DNA of 12,082 bases from Mycoplasmatota bacterium (GTDB lineage: Bacteria; Bacillota_I; Bacilli_A; Izemoplasmatales; Hujiaoplasmataceae): NCBI GenBank assembly GCA_023132365.1, contig JAGLYJ010000034.1:1-12082 (forward strand), written 5' to 3'. Positions within the stretch are counted from its first letter, which is position 1. Each line of letters opens with the position of its first letter. Both the position numbers and the translations under genes were made by a program. The notes beneath the pieces were generated by a model. The model did not search any database, was not told where the DNA came from, and was given only the letters and a program-made list of their open reading frames with translations. This document shows, piece by piece, positions 1 to 7,475 of this stretch.

Positions 1-254
1 GGCCTCACGCAGATATTAAAATTAAAATAACCGGACTTAGACCGGGTGAAAAACTCTTTGAAGAACTATTAGTAGATAAAGACAATGGAAATATCAAAAC
101 CGATAATGAAAAGATTTTTATTGAAGAAATAAATGAGAGTAAAGATTTAGAATGCGAAGTTGAAAAGATTTTAGAAAACTTTGAAGAATTAGATAATTTA
201 GACGTTAAAGAATTGATTAAAAAACACGTACCATCATATACAATTAAAAAATAG
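1..254 (+). CDS. Nucleotide-sugar 4,6-dehydratase (FlaA1/CapD/EpsC-like), 3' end only
   Basis: This gene is cut by the window edge. The first full codon is at base 3 and the stop is TAG at 252-254, leaving 83 C-terminal residues. The visible part begins PHADIKIKITGLRPGEKLFE and soon reads EELLVDKDN. The GLRPGEKLFEELL block is the conserved C-terminal signature of membrane or soluble UDP-GlcNAc 4,6-dehydratases of the FlaA1/CapD/EpsC group, which make 4-keto-6-deoxy sugars for capsule, exopolysaccharide or glycan synthesis. The last 40 residues are acidic and helix-like and end in a basic tail. The NAD-binding Rossmann fold and catalytic residues lie upstream of the window, so the enzyme subclass and any membrane domain cannot be judged. 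A hairpin terminator begins at its stop codon, so this gene ends an operon unrelated to the genes that follow. Confidence 0.8.
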   Translation, partial: PHADIKIKITGLRPGEKLFEELLVDKDNGNIKTDNEKIFIEEINESKDLECEVEKILENFEELDNLDVKELIKKHVPSYTIKK

Positions 255-278
255 GACAGTATAACTGTCCTTTTGTTT
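254..278 (+). terminator. Rho-independent terminator after the dehydratase gene
   Basis: A perfect 7-bp stem, GGACAGT (254-260) and ACTGTCC (264-270), closes a 3-base ATA loop. It is followed by TTTTGTTT. The stem starts on the last base of the TAG stop. The A-run before it (246-251) could pair with the T-run, lengthening the stem. Confidence 0.85.
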
Positions 279-297
279 ATAAAAATATATGATTATC

Positions 298-306
298 TGT
301 TATAAT
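298..306 (+). promoter_or_regulatory. Extended -10 promoter for the RNA methyltransferase gene
   Basis: TGT followed by TATAAT (TATAAT at 301-306, TG at 298-299) is a perfect extended -10 element (TGnTATAAT). No good -35 is seen at 17 bases, which extended -10 promoters tolerate. It lies directly after the upstream terminator. The predicted transcription start, about 7 bases downstream (near 313), falls on the Shine-Dalgarno sequence, so the leader would be only about 10 bases. Confidence 0.6.
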
Positions 307-322
307 TATATCAGGTGGTAAT

Positions 323-1681
323 ATGAATTTAGTAATAGGCGATAATATAAAATTAGATATACGTAAACAAGGAATAAATGGAGAAGGCATAGGGTATTAT
401 AACAGGACTCTTGTTTTTGTGCCTGGAGCAATAAATAAAGAAAAAATATATTGCGAGATTGTAGAAGTAAGTAGAAATTTTGCGATTGGAAAAATTGTAG
501 AACACATTAGAGTGTCTAAAAAAAGAGTAACTCCTCTTTGTAAATATTATGAAGATTGTGGCGGATGCCACATGCAACATATTGATTACAAAGAACAACT
601 TAAGATTAAACAGAGTATTATTAAACAAGCATTAAAGAAATACACTACGATTAATGTTGATGAGCTAGATATATTTAAGACTAAAGGTATGGAATATTTC
701 TATAAATATCGCAATAAATCGCAAATGCCGTTTAAAAATACTAATTTTGGTTTGGCTTTAGGCTTTTATAAACCTGAATCAAATCATTTTGTATTTGTTG
801 ATGAGTGCATTAACCATCACGACATGATTAATAAAATAAATAAGCTAACTTTAAGGCTGTTAAGAAAATATAAACTATCAGCTAATGATGCTGAAAATAC
901 TAGTGGTAATTTATTGTTCTTAGTGACTAGATATTTGGAAAAAACAAATAGTGCTAGTGTAACTTTTGTTGTTACAAAATACAAAGAAAGTTTAAAGAAA
1001 GTTGCTGCAGAATTGATGAAGGAAGAACCAGCTATTAAATCTGTATCATTTACTATTAGTGATAAGTTTAGTAACTTGATTGTTTCTAATGATGTAAATA
1101 TTATAGCTGGTCAAAAGTGGATTAATGAAAAATTTGATGATTTAGATATCAAGTTATCTCCAAATGCATTTCATCAGTTAAACTCTAAACAAATGGAAGT
1201 TCTATATGATTTGATGTTGAAAACAGTAAAATTAACTGATAAAACTATAGTTTTTGACCTATATTCAGGGATAGGAATTACTTCTATCTTACTAGCACAA
1301 CATGTTAGAAAGGTTTATGGAATTGATTCTTCAAAAGCATCAGTAAGTGATGCAAGAGAGAATGCAAAGGCTAATAACATTGATAATATTGAGTTTATTA
1401 CGGGTAATGTTGAAGCAGAAATGCCTAAACTAATAAAATCTGGAGTTAAACCACATGTTGTAGTTTTAGATCCACCAAGAAAAGGGCTAGCAAAACCAGT
1501 AGTTGATGCAATAATTAAATCAAAACCAAAACAAATAATATATATATCTTGTAACCCTTCTACATTAGCTAAAAATATAGCTGAGATAAATCACTTATAT
1601 GATGTAGTTTCTATACAGCCCATAGATATGTTCCCAAATACAGCATCTGTTGAGTCAATAACATTACTGAAAAAGAGGTAA
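323..1681 (+). CDS. RNA (uracil-5-)-methyltransferase, TrmA/RlmD (RumA/RlmCD) family
   Basis: This enzyme transfers a methyl group from S-adenosylmethionine to C5 of uridine in RNA. In low-GC Gram-positives the usual target is 23S rRNA (RlmCD). The 452-aa length is typical. Residues 1-62 form a TRAM-like beta barrel for RNA binding. C73, C79 and C82 (CKYYEDCGGC) with C162 (VDEC) match the four [4Fe-4S] cluster ligands of RlmD. The SAM-binding loop reads VFDLYSGIGIT near residue 311. LDPPRKGL near 383 is the conserved DPP motif, and C410 in YISCNPSTL is the catalytic nucleophile. The start at 323 has AGGTGG (313-318) four bases upstream. It is the first gene after a terminator and an extended -10 promoter, so it likely opens a new transcription unit. 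Sequence alone does not show whether it modifies one or both rRNA uridines, or tRNA, so no symbol is given. Confidence 0.92.
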   Translation: MNLVIGDNIKLDIRKQGINGEGIGYYNRTLVFVPGAINKEKIYCEIVEVSRNFAIGKIVEHIRVSKKRVTPLCKYYEDCGGCHMQHIDYKEQLKIKQSIIKQALKKYTTINVDELDIFKTKGMEYFYKYRNKSQMPFKNTNFGLALGFYKPESNHFVFVDECINHHDMINKINKLTLRLLRKYKLSANDAENTSGNLLFLVTRYLEKTNSASVTFVVTKYKESLKKVAAELMKEEPAIKSVSFTISDKFSNLIVSNDVNIIAGQKWINEKFDDLDIKLSPNAFHQLNSKQMEVLYDLMLKTVKLTDKTIVFDLYSGIGITSILLAQHVRKVYGIDSSKASVSDARENAKANNIDNIEFITGNVEAEMPKLIKSGVKPHVVVLDPPRKGLAKPVVDAIIKSKPKQIIYISCNPSTLAKNIAEINHLYDVVSIQPIDMFPNTASVESITLLKKR

Positions 1682-1692
1682 TTATATAATTT

Positions 1693-2253
1693 ATGAAAAA
1701 CTATAAAACTAATTTAATTGCGATTATTAGAGATTCAGATGTTGGATACGTAGATAATAAAATGACTAATCCATTGATAAGACATGCATCTAGAGGTATA
1801 GTCTTTAATGATTTTAGTGAAATAGCTGTATTTAATAAACGTAACAAAAATGAGTATAAACTACCAGGTGGTGGACGCGAATCAAATGAGACACCGACCG
1901 AGACATTTACACGTGAAATTTTAGAGGAAACCGGGTGTGAAGTCAAAGATGTTACTGAACTTGGTATTATTGAAGAATACAAAACACAGAACAACTTTAA
2001 GCAGATAAGTTCAGTTTTTATAGCTAAATGTAAAAATGACACAAATCAATTGAATCTCACTGAAAAGGAAAAGGATGAAGGTGGGCAACTTCTATGGATG
2101 CCTTTGGAAGAAGCGTTACAAAAAATGAGAGATTGTTTAAATTTTATAATTCCTAGCAAATATGAAAGTGTCTATATTACAAAATTTATAGTTTACCGAG
2201 ATATAAAAATAATAGAATATTATCTAAAACACCAGAAACAAATTCTTAAATAA
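1693..2253 (+). CDS. Nudix hydrolase
   Basis: This is a 186-aa hydrolase of a nucleoside diphosphate linked to another moiety. The Nudix box is complete at residues 60-82: G60, five residues, E66, seven residues, then REILEETGC (R74, E75, E78, E79, G81). It therefore has the Mg2+-binding glutamates of an active enzyme. LPGGG just before the box is the usual loop. The N-terminal 30 residues and the C-terminal 50 residues show no extra motif that fixes the substrate, which could be a nucleotide sugar, an oxidised dNTP, ADP-ribose or another compound. The gap from the previous stop is 11 bases. The only Shine-Dalgarno candidate, GAGGT at 1675-1679, overlaps that stop and sits 13 bases from the ATG. 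This is long, so initiation may be weak or coupled to the upstream gene. A later start at 1762 would remove conserved sequence and has no better site. Confidence 0.88.
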   Translation: MKNYKTNLIAIIRDSDVGYVDNKMTNPLIRHASRGIVFNDFSEIAVFNKRNKNEYKLPGGGRESNETPTETFTREILEETGCEVKDVTELGIIEEYKTQNNFKQISSVFIAKCKNDTNQLNLTEKEKDEGGQLLWMPLEEALQKMRDCLNFIIPSKYESVYITKFIVYRDIKIIEYYLKHQKQILK

Positions 2254-2287
2254 CAGTTAAAATTTAGATATTATTTCATTATTAGAA

Positions 2288-2316
2288 TTGTTAGATTGAA
2301 ATTGCAATAATTATAT
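2288..2316 (+). promoter_or_regulatory. Weak candidate promoter before the 140-aa gene
   Basis: TTGTTA (2288-2293) is followed after 17 bases by TTATAT (2311-2316). The -35 is fair and the -10 is poor. The 80-base gap between the Nudix gene and the next gene shows no terminator hairpin, so read-through from upstream is equally possible. Confidence 0.25.
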
Positions 2317-2333
2317 GAAAGGATAAATTTATT

Positions 2334-2756
2334 ATGACGCAAAAAAGAGATTTTTCTACTGTTTTAAAAGATTTAGGTATTGAAGTTTATAATGCTGCTA
2401 AGAAAGAATACGATGTAGCTGTAAGTGGTGCAAAAAAACAATTTAAGAAAGAAAAATTACGCAGAAGATTCAATTTGGAGAATCCTTTTAAATTTGTTTT
2501 TTTAGATAGCAAGATGAGGATTTCTTTTCTAGATTCATTACTTGCTAGACATGGAAAAAGATATGATGAAGATGATATCTTAGTATTTTTCGGAAAAAAA
2601 GAAGAAAACAATATCGAACCAAAACAGCGAATTAAAGATTTAAGCAATAATTCAGTATATGAAATTATTGAATTAGTTGAGGTAACAATTCCTGTGACTA
2701 TGGGCGAAACTGTTATTGAAGTACCTTGTACCGCTGTATATGGTAAGGTGTTATAA
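2334..2756 (+). CDS. Protein of unknown function, translationally coupled to an HD hydrolase
   Basis: I do not recognise this 140-aa protein. It has no signal peptide, membrane segment or Cys cluster, so it is probably cytoplasmic. Residues about 1-50 are strongly basic and helix-like (YNAAKKEYDVAVSGAKKQFK, then KEKLRRRF). The middle (about 50-90) alternates short hydrophobic stretches with charged ones (KFVFLDSKMRISFLDSLLA, DDILVFF). The last 35 residues look like beta strands (IELVEVTIPVTMGETVIEVP). The basic N-terminus could bind nucleic acid, but this is only a guess. The ATG at 2334 has AAAGGA at 2318-2323, 10 bases upstream. The stop TAA at 2754-2756 is followed with no gap by the ATG of the HD-domain gene, which points to coupled translation and perhaps a shared task. 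Codon use resembles the neighbours. Confidence 0.8.
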   Translation: MTQKRDFSTVLKDLGIEVYNAAKKEYDVAVSGAKKQFKKEKLRRRFNLENPFKFVFLDSKMRISFLDSLLARHGKRYDEDDILVFFGKKEENNIEPKQRIKDLSNNSVYEIIELVEVTIPVTMGETVIEVPCTAVYGKVL

Positions 2757-3329
2757 ATGAAACAAGAATTTATTGAGATATACAATAGGTATATCAAAAG
2801 AGACGGAGCAAAAGAATTATTGGATTATTTATTATCAAATAAATCTGATTTTTTTGAAGCGCCAGCCTCAACAAGATTTCATTTATCAAGAGATGGTGGT
2901 CTTTTAGAGCATTCTATAAATGTTTATAAATGTTTAAAAGATTATCTTTCAAGATCTAGAGTAAAAGAGACATATAAATTAAATGTAAGTGATGAAACTA
3001 TAGCAATTGTTGCATTATTACATGATTTATGCAAAGTTAATGTTTATAAAAAATCTATGAGAAACAAAAAAGATTCATCAGGCAAATGGATTCAAGTGCC
3101 TAGCTATGATTATCAAGATGAATTACCTTATGGGCATGGAGAAAAATCAGTATACATTATATCTGGATTTATGAAACTTTCTAGAGAAGAAGCTTTCTCT
3201 ATTAGATATCATATGGGATTCTCTGACACCCAGAATATCAGAAATGTTAGCGAAGCATTCTCAAAGTTTCCTCTAGCATTTGCTTTATCTACAGCTGATA
3301 TGGAGGCAACTTATTTCTTAGAAGAATAA
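2757..3329 (+). CDS. HD-domain metal-dependent hydrolase
   Basis: This 190-aa protein belongs to the HD superfamily, which are mostly metal-dependent phosphohydrolases. The ligand series is H52 (LLEHSINVY), H89-D90 (LLHDLCKV), H127 (YGHGEKS), H152 (RYHMG) and D181 (TADMEA). The order H, HD, H, H, D has six ligands and resembles two-metal HD proteins such as YhaM-like nuclease, PgpH/HD-GYP phosphodiesterase or diiron oxygenase members. Single-metal nucleotidases usually show only H, HD, D. The substrate is not known. The start directly abuts the stop of the upstream unknown gene, and no separate Shine-Dalgarno stands out beyond AAGGTG at 2742-2747, so it is probably translated by coupling. There is no OB-fold domain as in full YhaM, so it is not a complete YhaM. 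The 40-base gap before the MATE gene has only a 4-bp ACCT/AGGT inverted repeat. Confidence 0.85.
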   Translation: MKQEFIEIYNRYIKRDGAKELLDYLLSNKSDFFEAPASTRFHLSRDGGLLEHSINVYKCLKDYLSRSRVKETYKLNVSDETIAIVALLHDLCKVNVYKKSMRNKKDSSGKWIQVPSYDYQDELPYGHGEKSVYIISGFMKLSREEAFSIRYHMGFSDTQNIRNVSEAFSKFPLAFALSTADMEATYFLEE

Positions 3330-3369
3330 TAAAATAGTACCTATAAAAAGGTTTATGTAAGGATTCACA

Positions 3370-4752
3370 ATGAAGAAAATATACAACTTGACAGAAGGAT
3401 CTATATTAAAAAAACTATTGCTGGTAGCTTTACCAGTTCTTTTAACGTCAGTTGCTCAAATTGTATATAATTTAACTGATATGTTCTGGATTGGTAGGGT
3501 TGATGGAATCGGATTAGATGAATCAGCTGCTATTTCAGCTATTGGAACATCCAGTTATTTTCCTTGGTTAGCATTTGGATTCATTATGATTGCTAAAATA
3601 GGTACTAGTGTTAAAATTGGTCACTCTGTTGGCGAGAATAAGCCGCACGATATAGATGTTTATGCTAGTAGTGGATTATCTTTACAATTAGTTTTGGGGA
3701 TATCACTTTCAGTTCTTATTCTTTTATTTAACAAGCAGTTTTTAGGAATATTCAATATACAAGATCAATTGATTGTTACCTATGCATTGACTTATCTACC
3801 TATTATTGGTGGGTTTATATTTATTCAGTTTTTAAATAATGGATTCATGTCCATTAACGAAGGGTTAGGACAAACCAAACATAATTTGATTATTCTAGCA
3901 ATTGGGTTATCATTAAATATCGCTTTAGACCCAATCCTGATTTTAGTTTTCAAGTGGGGCATGACTGGTGCAGCGATTGCGACTGTTTTTGCACAAGGAG
4001 TCACACTAATATTGTTTTATGTGTTTTATAAAAGAAACAATCCAGATATCAAATTATTTAATCTTAAGAATTTGAATTTTAAAGCTATTAAAAATATCTT
4101 GAGGATAGGTATTCCAGTAGGTATTCACTCATTATTATTTACTTGTATATCAATATATATAGCCACAAAAGTTTATCTGTTTGGTGGAGATGTTGTGTCC
4201 GCTCATCGAATCGGAACTCAGGCCGAACAGCTAACTTGGATGATTGGTGGAGGCTTCCAAACTGCTATTACTGTGTTTGTTGGTCAAAATTTTGGAGCTA
4301 GACAGTTTAAACGAATTAGAAAAGGTATATTATATATTTCATTAATCCTAATACCATATTCAATTTCAGTTGCGGCTTTATTATTTTTTAACTCAGAGTG
4401 GTTAATGAGAGTTTTTGTAGATGATCCTTTGGTTATAAATCCAGGTATTATCTACCTAAAAATCATTAGTTTGTCTCAAATTTTTATGATGTTTGAAGCC
4501 GTTGGAGCTGGTTTATTCAATGGGTTAGGAAAAAGTTATATTCCTTCTATAAATGGAGTATTCGGTAATCTTTTAAGAATTCCATTAGTGTTGGTATTAA
4601 TAAATACAATGGATGAGTTAGGTATTTGGTGGTCTGTAAATATTAGCAGTATATTTAAAGGCACAATTTTAATCTTAGCTTCAGTAATTATACTGTTTAG
4701 GTTGAATAAATTAGAATTTAAAAATTTAGAAATGCAGAAGAGCATGGGGTGA
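3370..4752 (+). CDS. MATE family efflux transporter
   Basis: This is a 460-aa polytopic membrane protein that exports drugs or metabolites by exchange with Na+ or H+. The N-terminal region, with LLLVALPVLLTSVAQIVYNL then TDMFWIGRV, is the typical first helix and following VDMFWVG-like motif of MATE proteins. Length and about 12 hydrophobic stretches fit two six-helix bundles. The second half restarts near residue 240 with a similar pattern (RIGIPVGIHSLL, then AHRIGTQAEQLTWM). The ATG at 3370 has AAGGA at 3359-3363. The stop is TGA (4750-4752), and four bases later the ABC exporter begins. The substrate cannot be named from sequence. The neighbouring ABC exporter suggests the two genes were selected together for export or self-protection. 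Confidence 0.93.
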   Translation: MKKIYNLTEGSILKKLLLVALPVLLTSVAQIVYNLTDMFWIGRVDGIGLDESAAISAIGTSSYFPWLAFGFIMIAKIGTSVKIGHSVGENKPHDIDVYASSGLSLQLVLGISLSVLILLFNKQFLGIFNIQDQLIVTYALTYLPIIGGFIFIQFLNNGFMSINEGLGQTKHNLIILAIGLSLNIALDPILILVFKWGMTGAAIATVFAQGVTLILFYVFYKRNNPDIKLFNLKNLNFKAIKNILRIGIPVGIHSLLFTCISIYIATKVYLFGGDVVSAHRIGTQAEQLTWMIGGGFQTAITVFVGQNFGARQFKRIRKGILYISLILIPYSISVAALLFFNSEWLMRVFVDDPLVINPGIIYLKIISLSQIFMMFEAVGAGLFNGLGKSYIPSINGVFGNLLRIPLVLVLINTMDELGIWWSVNISSIFKGTILILASVIILFRLNKLEFKNLEMQKSMG

Positions 4753-4756
4753 CAAG

Positions 4757-6463
4757 ATGTTAAAAACATTTATTAGTTATTATGGTAATCATAAAAAAGT
4801 ATTCTACCTTGATATGCTTTCAGCATTCATGATGTCAGCGATAGATTTATTGTTTCCAATAGCTGTCAGAATGATTTTAGATGATTTTATACCAAATAAA
4901 GCTTTAGAGATGATTATCTATTTTGGAATTGGATTACTATTTATATATATGGTTAGAGCTAGATTATCTTTTTATGTTACTTATAATGGGCACATTATGG
5001 GAGCTTATATTCAAAGAGATATGAGAAAAGATTTATTTAGGAAATATGAAGAATTAGATTATGAGTTTTATGATGATTTCCAAACTGGTGTTTTAATGAG
5101 CTATATTACAAGTCATCTTAGAGATATTTCAGAAATGGCTCATCATGTTCCAGAAGATTTATTTATTTCTGGCATTATGTTTATTGGAGCGTTTATCTAT
5201 CTATGCACAATTAACGTTTTGTTAACGGTGATTATTTTCTCATTTGTTATTGTAATAGTTATTTTCTCTTGGTGGAGAAGAAAAAAACTATTAGTAGCGC
5301 AAAGAAGCGTAAGGAAAGTGCATGGAGAATTGAATTCTAAGATTGAGAATTCAATATCTGGGATTCGCCTTACAAAAGCTTATAATAATGAAGAGTTTGA
5401 GGTTGAACGTTTTCAAGAAGTAAATGAATCATATGCTGATTCTACAAAAGAAGCATATCGACAAATGGGAATATTTCATGTTGGAAATGAGTTTTTCTTA
5501 AAGATGCTGACCTTATTGTTGGTTATAGTTGGTGGTATATTTGTTTATTATCAAGTTATTACCGCGATTGATTTATTCACGTATTATATATACATAACAT
5601 TTTTAACTAGACCGATTAATCGTTTAATTTACATGATGCAACAAATTCAACAAGGGATGTCTGGCTTTGAGAAATTTTATCAAGTTATGCATATCGAGCC
5701 TAAAATCAGATCAGAAGAAGATTCTATAGATTTAATTAATCCAAGTGGTAAAATTGTATTTAAAGATGTGAATTTCGCATATAATAATGGCGAATCACAG
5801 GTTCTTAGAAATTTCAACCTTGAAATAAAACCAGGTGAAAAAATTGGTTTAATAGGTGAAACTGGTGTAGGTAAATCAACAATCTCGAAATTAATACCTC
5901 GTTTCTATGATGTGAATACGGGGTCAATACAAATCGATGGTATAGATATAAGGAATTATGATGTTTATTCACTTAGAAGAGCTATAGGGCACGTTCAACA
6001 AGATGTATTCATCTTCTATGGTACATTGAAAGATAATATCTTATATGGCAATCCTGATGCGACTGATGCTGAAATAGTAGAAGCAGCTAAACGTGCAAAC
6101 ATACATAAGTTTATTGAATCGCTACCTCAAGGGTATTTAACATATACTGGTGAAAAAGGTGTCAAGCTTTCTGGCGGTCAAAAACAGCGCATTGCTATTG
6201 CAAGACTGTTTTTGAAGAAACCTAAAATTGTTGTTTTAGATGAAGCAACAAGTGCTTTAGACAATGTAACAGAAAGATTAATACAATCAGCATTTGATGA
6301 TTTGATTAAAGGTAAAACTGCAATCGTAATTGCCCATAGGTTATCAACTATAATCAATTCAGATAGAATAATTGTACTTGGTAAAGATGGTATATCTGAA
6401 ATGGGTAATCATCAAGAGCTTATGAATTTAAAAGGAATATATTATAATTTATTACAAGAATAA
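4757..6463 (+). CDS. ABC exporter half-transporter (fused membrane and ATPase domains)
   Basis: This 568-aa protein is a type IV ABC exporter half-molecule, expected to work as a homodimer in the membrane because no partner half-transporter is adjacent. Residues about 15-300 hold the six-helix transmembrane domain. The ATPase domain follows: Walker A GETGVGKST at 367-375, a Q-loop in GHVQQDVFIF, signature LSGGQ at 471-475, Walker B ending in D495-E496 (LDEATSALD), and the switch histidine H527 (IAHRLST). All catalytic residues are intact. The closest general family is the MdlB/MsbA/multidrug or lipid exporter class, but the substrate is unknown. The Shine-Dalgarno GGGGTGA (4746-4752) is embedded in the last codons and TGA stop of the MATE gene, four bases before the ATG. 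The two genes are therefore translated from one message. Confidence 0.94.
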   Translation: MLKTFISYYGNHKKVFYLDMLSAFMMSAIDLLFPIAVRMILDDFIPNKALEMIIYFGIGLLFIYMVRARLSFYVTYNGHIMGAYIQRDMRKDLFRKYEELDYEFYDDFQTGVLMSYITSHLRDISEMAHHVPEDLFISGIMFIGAFIYLCTINVLLTVIIFSFVIVIVIFSWWRRKKLLVAQRSVRKVHGELNSKIENSISGIRLTKAYNNEEFEVERFQEVNESYADSTKEAYRQMGIFHVGNEFFLKMLTLLLVIVGGIFVYYQVITAIDLFTYYIYITFLTRPINRLIYMMQQIQQGMSGFEKFYQVMHIEPKIRSEEDSIDLINPSGKIVFKDVNFAYNNGESQVLRNFNLEIKPGEKIGLIGETGVGKSTISKLIPRFYDVNTGSIQIDGIDIRNYDVYSLRRAIGHVQQDVFIFYGTLKDNILYGNPDATDAEIVEAAKRANIHKFIESLPQGYLTYTGEKGVKLSGGQKQRIAIARLFLKKPKIVVLDEATSALDNVTERLIQSAFDDLIKGKTAIVIAHRLSTIINSDRIIVLGKDGISEMGNHQELMNLKGIYYNLLQE

Positions 6464-6481
6464 TATGAAGGAGAGATTAAT

Positions 6482-7393
6482 ATGCCGTGGTTAATACCAA
6501 TTAGCGTTGTCATTGTTTTAGTGCTTTTTGTGGGTGGGTTATATATTGCTTTTAGAACCGCTAAACCTCCAAGAAGATCATTACTAGAAACGAGTGTTCT
6601 TGAGGAAGAATACTTGAATGGTATTATGGATTTTTATCGAGATAATACTACTAGTGAATACATAGTTAAAACTAGAGATGGATTAAGTTTACAAGCATAT
6701 TTTTTAAAGAATAATCTAGAGACAAATAAATATATTGTTATGTCTCATGGACATACGTATACTCATCACGGATGTTTGAAGTACGCAAGAATGATGATGA
6801 AATATGGGTATAATATTGTCATGTATGATCACAGATATCATGGTAATTCAGAAGGAAATTATACTTCGTTAGGGCATAAAGAGAAGGATGATTTGAATGA
6901 AGTTATCACTGATACATTTAATAAATATGGCAGTGAAATTTATCTTGGGACTTATGGTGAATCTATGGGGTCAGCCACAGTTTTATTAGAAGCTGAAAAC
7001 GATCATAGAGTCAAGTTTGTTTTTAGTGATTGTGGGTTTACTAACCTAAGTGTTTTAGTTGAAGAATTCATAAAAAAGACTAAGTACATTCCCAAGTGGC
7101 CATTTATGTATATAGGCAGTTTTTTCTTTAAACTAATTGTAGGCAGTTATTTCAATGGAATTTCGCCTATTAAAGCGCTTAACAGAATAACTGTACCAGT
7201 GTTCTTTGCACATGGAGAAGCAGATAAATACATTAATTATCACCATACAATTGAGCTACATGAGAACTATCAAGGGCCTAAGCAATTATTCATTGGTAAA
7301 AATGAGGCGTTTCATGCAGGGTCATATGTTACTGATACTAAGAATTATGAGGTATCTGTAGAGAAATTCGTTAAGAAATACTTGAATAATTAA
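6482..7393 (+). CDS. Membrane-anchored alpha/beta hydrolase (serine esterase-like)
   Basis: This is a 303-aa alpha/beta-hydrolase-fold protein. An N-terminal hydrophobic helix (about residues 3-25, beginning WLIPISVVIVLVLFVGGLY) has no clear cleavage site and probably anchors it. Which side the catalytic domain faces is not certain. The oxyanion region reads SHGHTYTHHG. The nucleophile elbow is GESMG with Ser161 (159-163). The acid is probably D248 in HGEADKYI and the base H278 in AFHAGS, which completes a catalytic triad. The family resembles YqkD/BAAT-type hydrolases annotated as esterases or peptidases. The substrate is unknown. A strong AAGGAGAG (6468-6475) sits 6 bases before the ATG, and the gene follows the ABC exporter by 18 bases. 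It is probably in the same operon and might act on exported lipids or drugs, which is speculation. Confidence 0.88.
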   Translation: MPWLIPISVVIVLVLFVGGLYIAFRTAKPPRRSLLETSVLEEEYLNGIMDFYRDNTTSEYIVKTRDGLSLQAYFLKNNLETNKYIVMSHGHTYTHHGCLKYARMMMKYGYNIVMYDHRYHGNSEGNYTSLGHKEKDDLNEVITDTFNKYGSEIYLGTYGESMGSATVLLEAENDHRVKFVFSDCGFTNLSVLVEEFIKKTKYIPKWPFMYIGSFFFKLIVGSYFNGISPIKALNRITVPVFFAHGEADKYINYHHTIELHENYQGPKQLFIGKNEAFHAGSYVTDTKNYEVSVEKFVKKYLNN

Positions 7394-7420
7394 AAATAAA
7401 CAATAAAACATATTCAATGC

Positions 7421-7440
7421 TAAGTTTAATGAATAACTTA
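7421..7440 (+). repeat. Short inverted repeat in the 82-base gap before ogt
   Basis: TAAGTT (7421-7426) and AACTTA (7435-7440) form a 6-bp inverted repeat with an 8-base loop. It is AT-only apart from one pair and has no T-run, so it is a poor terminator candidate. A competing TATTCA/TGAATA pair (7411-7416, 7430-7435) overlaps it. No convincing promoter is seen in this gap. Confidence 0.3.
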
Positions 7441-7475
7441 ATTTGGGTAACTGAAAAGCAGGTGAAAAGTCAAAA

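Noticed and set aside
353..628. Minus-strand 91-codon open frame opposite the RNA methyltransferase
   Set aside because: It lies wholly over a conserved gene, has low-complexity hydrophobic composition and no Shine-Dalgarno or family match.
2387..2797. Minus-strand 136-codon open frame opposite the unknown 140-aa gene
   Set aside because: Because the plus-strand gene is itself unrecognised this was weighed. The plus frame has a Shine-Dalgarno, abuts the HD start exactly and is co-directional with its neighbours; the minus frame has none of these.
3340..3356. ACCT/AGGT inverted repeat between the HD and MATE genes as a terminator
   Set aside because: The stem is only 4 bp and no T-run follows.
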